DNA of 64,000 nt, from the NCBI RefSeq assembly GCF_017695975.1, contig NZ_JAAORN010000001.1, forward strand, positions 620,001 through 684,000, read 5' to 3'. Source of the DNA: Prochlorococcus marinus CUG1417. GTDB lineage: Bacteria; Cyanobacteriota; Cyanobacteriia; PCC-6307; Cyanobiaceae. A program made the position numbers and the translations under genes. Under the pieces are notes generated by a model. The model saw nothing but the letters and a program-made list of their open reading frames with translations, was not told the origin of the DNA and did no database searches. Shown piece after piece: positions 61,176-64,000 of the stretch (the stretch's first letter is position 1; the number at the start of each line of letters is the position of its first letter).

Positions 61176-61379
61176 ATGAAGGATAAACTATTTGATAATG
61201 CTGATAGCTTTGCAATGTCATTTGATGAGAAATGGGAAAATGTTGATTGTTATGATACACGATTAAAGATAGATAAGGTATTAGAACTTTTATCAGATCA
61301 CCCTTTTTTGATATCTAATCCTGAAAATGCTAGAAAAATGGCAGAATTTAGGATATTTTCATTAAAAAAATTTCAATAA
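61176..61379 (+). CDS. 67-residue hypothetical protein
   Basis: MKDKLFDNADSFAMSFDEKW, then DCYDTRLKIDKVLELLSDHP and a basic end ARKMAEFRIFSLKKFQ. Soluble, helical. Small conserved-looking gene without a recognised family. Convergent with the minus-strand gene ending at 61386. Confidence 0.6.
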   Translation: MKDKLFDNADSFAMSFDEKWENVDCYDTRLKIDKVLELLSDHPFLISNPENARKMAEFRIFSLKKFQ

Positions 61380-61385
61380 TTATTT

Positions 61386-61559
61386 TTAAATAGTTGGTGA
61401 ATTAAAAAATCCCTTACTGTATAAAAATATTATTATGCCAATAATTGGGCCTATCCCAAAAACAAAAAGTACTAATTTCGCAGAATTTTTTGTTTGACCT
61501 AATTTTTGATCTTTTAAATTTGAATTAGTTTGTTTTTTTTTAGATTTTTTCTTTTTCAT
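61386..61559 (-). CDS. 57-residue single-helix membrane protein
   Basis: A very basic head (MKKKKSKKKQTNSNLKDQKL), one helix (LVLFVFGIGPIIGIIIFLY) and a short tail. A positive-inside anchor. Function unknown. Confidence 0.55.
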   Translation of the reverse strand: MKKKKSKKKQTNSNLKDQKLGQTKNSAKLVLFVFGIGPIIGIIIFLYSKGFFNSPTI

Positions 61560-61696
61560 GAAGGATATATTACTACAATTCGACTTTAAAAGATTTTGAT
61601 ATGTTATTGGGTTTGAAAAAAAATTTTTAAATTGACAAAACTTATATGGGAGTCAAAAAAGATCGTATTGTATAATGTAAAGAATATAAAGGAAAT

Positions 61697-61894
61697 ATGA
61701 GTGCAACTAAGAGAGAGGAAGTTTGTTCTCACCTTAGATATATAAGGTTAGAGCTTAGAGAGATGCATCAAATGCTCATTAAAGAAGATTTGTTGCCAGA
61801 TCTTAATGAAGCAAAGGAAGTACTCGCTCAGCTTGATGCTTTAATGGATTTATTATCAGAAAAAAAAGTAACCAAGATAAAAAGCCAATTTTGA
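61697..61894 (+). CDS. 65-residue helical protein
   Basis: MSATKREEVCSHLRYIRLEL, then DLNEAKEVLAQLDALMDLLS and a basic end. Promoter-like TTGTATAAT lies ~25 bp upstream. Shares the VLAQ(I/L)(E/D)ALM segment with 51607-51753. Function unknown. Confidence 0.6.
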   Translation: MSATKREEVCSHLRYIRLELREMHQMLIKEDLLPDLNEAKEVLAQLDALMDLLSEKKVTKIKSQF

Positions 61895-61918
61895 GGGTTT
61901 TCAGTTAATTTGAATGTA

Positions 61919-62113
61919 TTAAAGATAATTTGTAGCTGATTCTATTTTTTTTCTATTGTCGTGCATCTGTTCTAATTTATTGTAAATTTCTTTAATTTGG
62001 TTTTGTATTAGATCGGTCGAATGTATATTACTTAACGCATCTAATGTTGATAGAAGGCTTTCTTTGGCTTCAATTAAATGTCTACATTCTTTACTGCCTG
62101 CTTCGTAGGACAT
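61919..62113 (-). CDS. 64-residue helical protein
   Basis: MSYEAGSKECRHLIEAKESL, then LSTLDALSNIHSTDLIQNQI and a charged helix. Soluble, all-helical, one Cys. Convergent with 61697-61894. Function unknown. Confidence 0.55.
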   Translation of the reverse strand: MSYEAGSKECRHLIEAKESLLSTLDALSNIHSTDLIQNQIKEIYNKLEQMHDNRKKIESATNYL

Positions 62114-62256
62114 AGGTCTATTATAAAGAAAACTATTATCCTAAATATATTAAAAATTCTTCCGTATTGCTTGATACTCTTATTAAATCAACGCTTATTA
62201 TTGTAATTTTCAATACAGAATAAGAAATTATTTTTACTAAGATTTAATAAAAACAA

Positions 62257-62439
62257 ATGCAAGAAAACTCCAACGATTATAAATTTTGTATTAAGTTGGC
62301 ATTAGATAATGCAAAAAAAAGAATTAATTTATTAGATAATTTTGATAAAAAGTGTGTTCTAGAAGAATATAAAGAATGGATTAATGATGGTTTAAATAAG
62401 CATACGGTTTTACTTCTAAGAGATGATCCGATCATCTAG
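62257..62439 (+). CDS. 60-residue hypothetical protein
   Basis: MQENSNDYKFCIKLALDNAK, then KRINLLDNFDKKCVLEEYKE and LNKHTVLLLRDDPII. Helical, charged. No family recognised. Confidence 0.5.
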   Translation: MQENSNDYKFCIKLALDNAKKRINLLDNFDKKCVLEEYKEWINDGLNKHTVLLLRDDPII

Positions 62440-62459
62440 GAAAGATGTGAAAATATTCT

Positions 62460-62555
62460 TTAATTCTTTGTACTAGAAGTAACCCTAAATAAAAAATAAA
62501 GACTTACGATAAAAATTACTGACAGAATAAAAGTTAATGGTGAAAAACTATCCAT
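62460..62555 (-). CDS. 31-residue membrane peptide
   Basis: MDSFSPLTFILSVIFIVSLY, then FLFRVTSSTKN: one helix with a basic end. Short, supported by composition only. Confidence 0.45.
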   Translation of the reverse strand: MDSFSPLTFILSVIFIVSLYFLFRVTSSTKN

Positions 62556-62611
62556 ATATATTAATTAAAAATTTGTTTAACTATAGCAGTTAAGTTTAAT
62601 AATTCCTGCAT

Positions 62612-62740
62612 TCAGTTTTCTTTGAAAAGTGAAAGAATAAATTTATTCAAACTATCTTTTTCTAAACATATTTTTTTATTCTTATAGGTCTTTAATTTCT
62701 TAAAAATTAAATCGACTAAGTGTTCTGATTTTGGAGTCAT
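62612..62740 (-). CDS. 42-residue basic helical protein
   Basis: MTPKSEHLVDLIFKKLKTYK, then NKKICLEKDSLNKFILSLFK. Starts nine bases downstream of the lipoprotein stop on the same strand, so probably co-transcribed. Function unknown. Confidence 0.45.
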   Translation of the reverse strand: MTPKSEHLVDLIFKKLKTYKNKKICLEKDSLNKFILSLFKEN

Positions 62741-62749
62741 ATATTAAAT

Positions 62750-63100
62750 TTATTTTTCCAATAAATAAATTTTCTCTACACCTATTTTATCTGGCATTGT
62801 TATTCTACATCCTTTATCTTTTTCCATATTGCAATCTTTTGTGGCAGGAACAGATTTCCAGGTACAAATTTTATCTTGGGATTCTTCTTTTAAAATATTC
62901 CATCCATCATCTAAGTATTCTGAAATACCATCCTCTCCACAAGAAAATTTTATTTCCATTCTTTTCTTTTCTGAATTAGGATTATCCTCAATATTTTCCC
63001 CCAAATTATTTGTGGGATACTCTTTATTAGTGGATGTCCTACAAGAAATTAAGAAAATTGCGATTAAAATTAACATAGGAATTTGTTTTATTATTTTCAT
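62750..63100 (-). CDS. Small lipoprotein
   Basis: 116 residues from ATG 63100: MKIIKQIPMLILIAIFLISC, a signal peptide ending in an LISC lipobox. The mature part has further Cys (KFSCGEDG, DKICTWKS, TKDCNMEKDKGC), enough for two disulfides. An upstream in-frame start would only add charged residues before the signal. Anchored in the membrane facing the periplasm; function unknown. Confidence 0.65.
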   Translation of the reverse strand: MKIIKQIPMLILIAIFLISCRTSTNKEYPTNNLGENIEDNPNSEKKRMEIKFSCGEDGISEYLDDGWNILKEESQDKICTWKSVPATKDCNMEKDKGCRITMPDKIGVEKIYLLEK

Positions 63101-63141
63101 TTTTTTTACTTTTGATGATTCCAAATTATTTAAATTATAGT

Positions 63142-63318
63142 TTATTTTGATTCTATTAATTTTAATAGTTTATCCATTTTATTCATCAAGTCTTTTACAT
63201 CTCCTGGCTTCGGTAATATTAATTCTTCCGTAACTTCTAAATGCATTTTCTTTAAGTTTTGCCTCAAAACTTTTAAATGCATTTTTACGTTTTCTTTCTT
63301 TTGATTTATATCAGTCAT
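63142..63318 (-). CDS. 58-residue basic helical protein
   Basis: MTDINQKKENVKMHLKVLRQ, then NLKKMHLEVTEELILPKPGD and KDLMNKMDKLLKLIESK. Two helices around an LPKPGD turn. It resembles in layout the 61697-61894 protein (MHQMLIKEDLLPDLNEAK). Forty-one bases upstream of the lipoprotein. Function unknown. Confidence 0.55.
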   Translation of the reverse strand: MTDINQKKENVKMHLKVLRQNLKKMHLEVTEELILPKPGDVKDLMNKMDKLLKLIESK

Positions 63319-63408
63319 AGGAATAAAATTTAAACTTTATTAAACTTAAAGTTACTATCATAGTATTGAGATGCTTATTTATAGAGAACAATTCAAAATT
63401 TAATTTTT

Positions 63409-63837
63409 TTAATTTTCTATTTCGTAGATTTCTTCGCCACCATAACAAAAATTTGTAGATAACATTTTTATTTCTCTATTATCAATTCCTACGGTATTTT
63501 TATTTTTAATAATATAATTTTTTGCAATCGCTTCACAATCTAATTTATTTTTTGCATGTTTAATAACTGGATAAAAATATGCCAATGCAGTAATTACAAA
63601 CAAAAATAATATTATTGATTTTTTCTCATTTTTAATAAATTCTTTAGATGTTTTTTTTGCTTTTAATATTTTTATTAGTAATTTATCTGGTAATCCTATT
63701 TGAACAAATAATAACTCTACCCACCATGGAAGCTCCTTATCTTTCTTTTTCTTTAAGTTTGGGGAATTAATCATTTTCTTGGCTTCATAGTTTTGGTTTT
63801 TCAGTTCTTTAGGATTAGTTGTTTCTTTTTTATTCAT
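63409..63837 (-). CDS. 142-residue membrane protein with cysteines
   Basis: Lys/Asn-rich N-terminal ~75 residues, a membrane helix (SIILFLFVITALAYFYPVI), then KHAKNKLDCEAIAKNYIIKN and a second Cys in STNFCYGGEEI. The helix-P-(V/I)-AKxKxxC pattern matches 34930-35187. Probably a small extracytoplasmic domain with one disulfide. Function unknown. Confidence 0.6.
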   Translation of the reverse strand: MNKKETTNPKELKNQNYEAKKMINSPNLKKKKDKELPWWVELLFVQIGLPDKLLIKILKAKKTSKEFIKNEKKSIILFLFVITALAYFYPVIKHAKNKLDCEAIAKNYIIKNKNTVGIDNREIKMLSTNFCYGGEEIYEIEN

Positions 63838-63965
63838 ATCATCTAATGATTTATTTGGAATGTAGAGGTTTTATTTTGATTTGGAAACTATATCTTTATT
63901 TTATAAGTTTTAATTTAATTTATCTGTGAATTTGAGTATTGTTAATCTGTATTAAGAAATTTTAA

Positions 63966-64000
63966 ATGGCAAAAAAAAGAAGGAAGTTAAATAAAGATTT
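63966..64000 (+). CDS. Start of a gene running off the right edge
   Basis: ATG 63966 opens MAKKRRKLNKD with no stop before the window ends. Very basic start. Only 11 codons are visible, so the identity cannot be given. Confidence 0.35.
   Translation, partial: MAKKRRKLNKD

Noticed and set aside
62829-63140. 103-codon plus-strand frame opposite the lipoprotein gene
   Set aside because: The opposite strand has a textbook signal peptide with lipobox; this frame ends in Phe/Ile-rich translation of poly-A antisense.
1-64000. CRISPR arrays, insertion sequences, rRNA genes, prophage structural genes
   Set aside because: No regularly spaced repeats, transposase, rRNA or phage structural motifs were seen on either strand; no integrase gene accompanies the tRNA-Ser scar.

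Overview
The window is an AT-rich, gene-dense piece of a marine picocyanobacterial chromosome, almost certainly a high-light-type Prochlorococcus. Supporting signs are two high-light-inducible (hli) genes, a Tic20 homologue, CPP1/DUF3353, DUF92/VTE6-like, DUF3531 and MidA-family genes, a B12-dependent ribonucleotide reductase, a 6S RNA directly behind purK, a glutamine riboswitch in front of a DUF4278 (PirA-like) peptide, and very short intergenic spacers with few Shine-Dalgarno (SD) sequences. No strain can be named from the sequence alone.

Layout. 0-5 kb: end of a GMC-type FAD oxidoreductase, a pentapeptide-repeat protein, a ribbon-helix-helix (RHH) gene pair with palindromic operator-like sites, glyoxalase, Tic20-like protein and RluF. 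5.0-5.8 kb: a tRNA-Ser(UGA) flanked by a duplicated tRNA 3' end and a decayed tRNA 5' half. This is the scar of site-specific integration. 5.8-9 kb: accessory genes (FkbM methyltransferase, an hli cassette, small membrane proteins) and the glutamine riboswitch with its PirA-like peptide. 9-33 kb: mostly core metabolism and housekeeping, namely nrdJ, prfC, CPP1, hslO, rsmE, aspC with phnDCE (phosphonate/phosphite uptake), ispG, ctp, nadA, midA, aroB, purK and 6S RNA. 33-45.3 kb: an accessory stretch of very small proteins. It contains two paralogous DUF1651 loci with a shared promoter and a conserved nested ORF, an NAD+-ligase adenylation-domain-only protein, a second hli cassette, several one-helix membrane proteins and a cluster of DnaA-box-like sequences. 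45.4-51.2 kb: potassium channel, cytochrome c6-like protein, LptA-like protein and the pstS-C-A-B phosphate transporter. 52.4-58.2 kb: a four-gene overlapping operon for ligase-associated DNA repair (exonuclease, ATP-dependent ligase, Lhr-type helicase, PdeM-type phosphoesterase). 58-64 kb: a DUF2130 protein, a stand-alone IF2-N-like domain protein, another RHH protein and more very small proteins.

How it fits together. Phosphorus acquisition appears twice (pst for phosphate, phn for phosphonate or phosphite). Nitrogen status is probably sensed by the glutamine riboswitch and PirA-like peptide. Light stress is served by hli proteins. DNA repair has a dedicated operon plus an unusual family-4 uracil glycosylase lacking three of the four iron-sulfur ligands. 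The most novel-looking signals are the out-of-frame lipopeptide ORF conserved in both DUF1651 loci together with its shared promoter/operator, the tRNA-Ser integration scar with repeated TATGAC motifs, and the adenylation-only NAD+ ligase in a microprotein operon. All functional calls come from reading motifs by eye; no database search was run.
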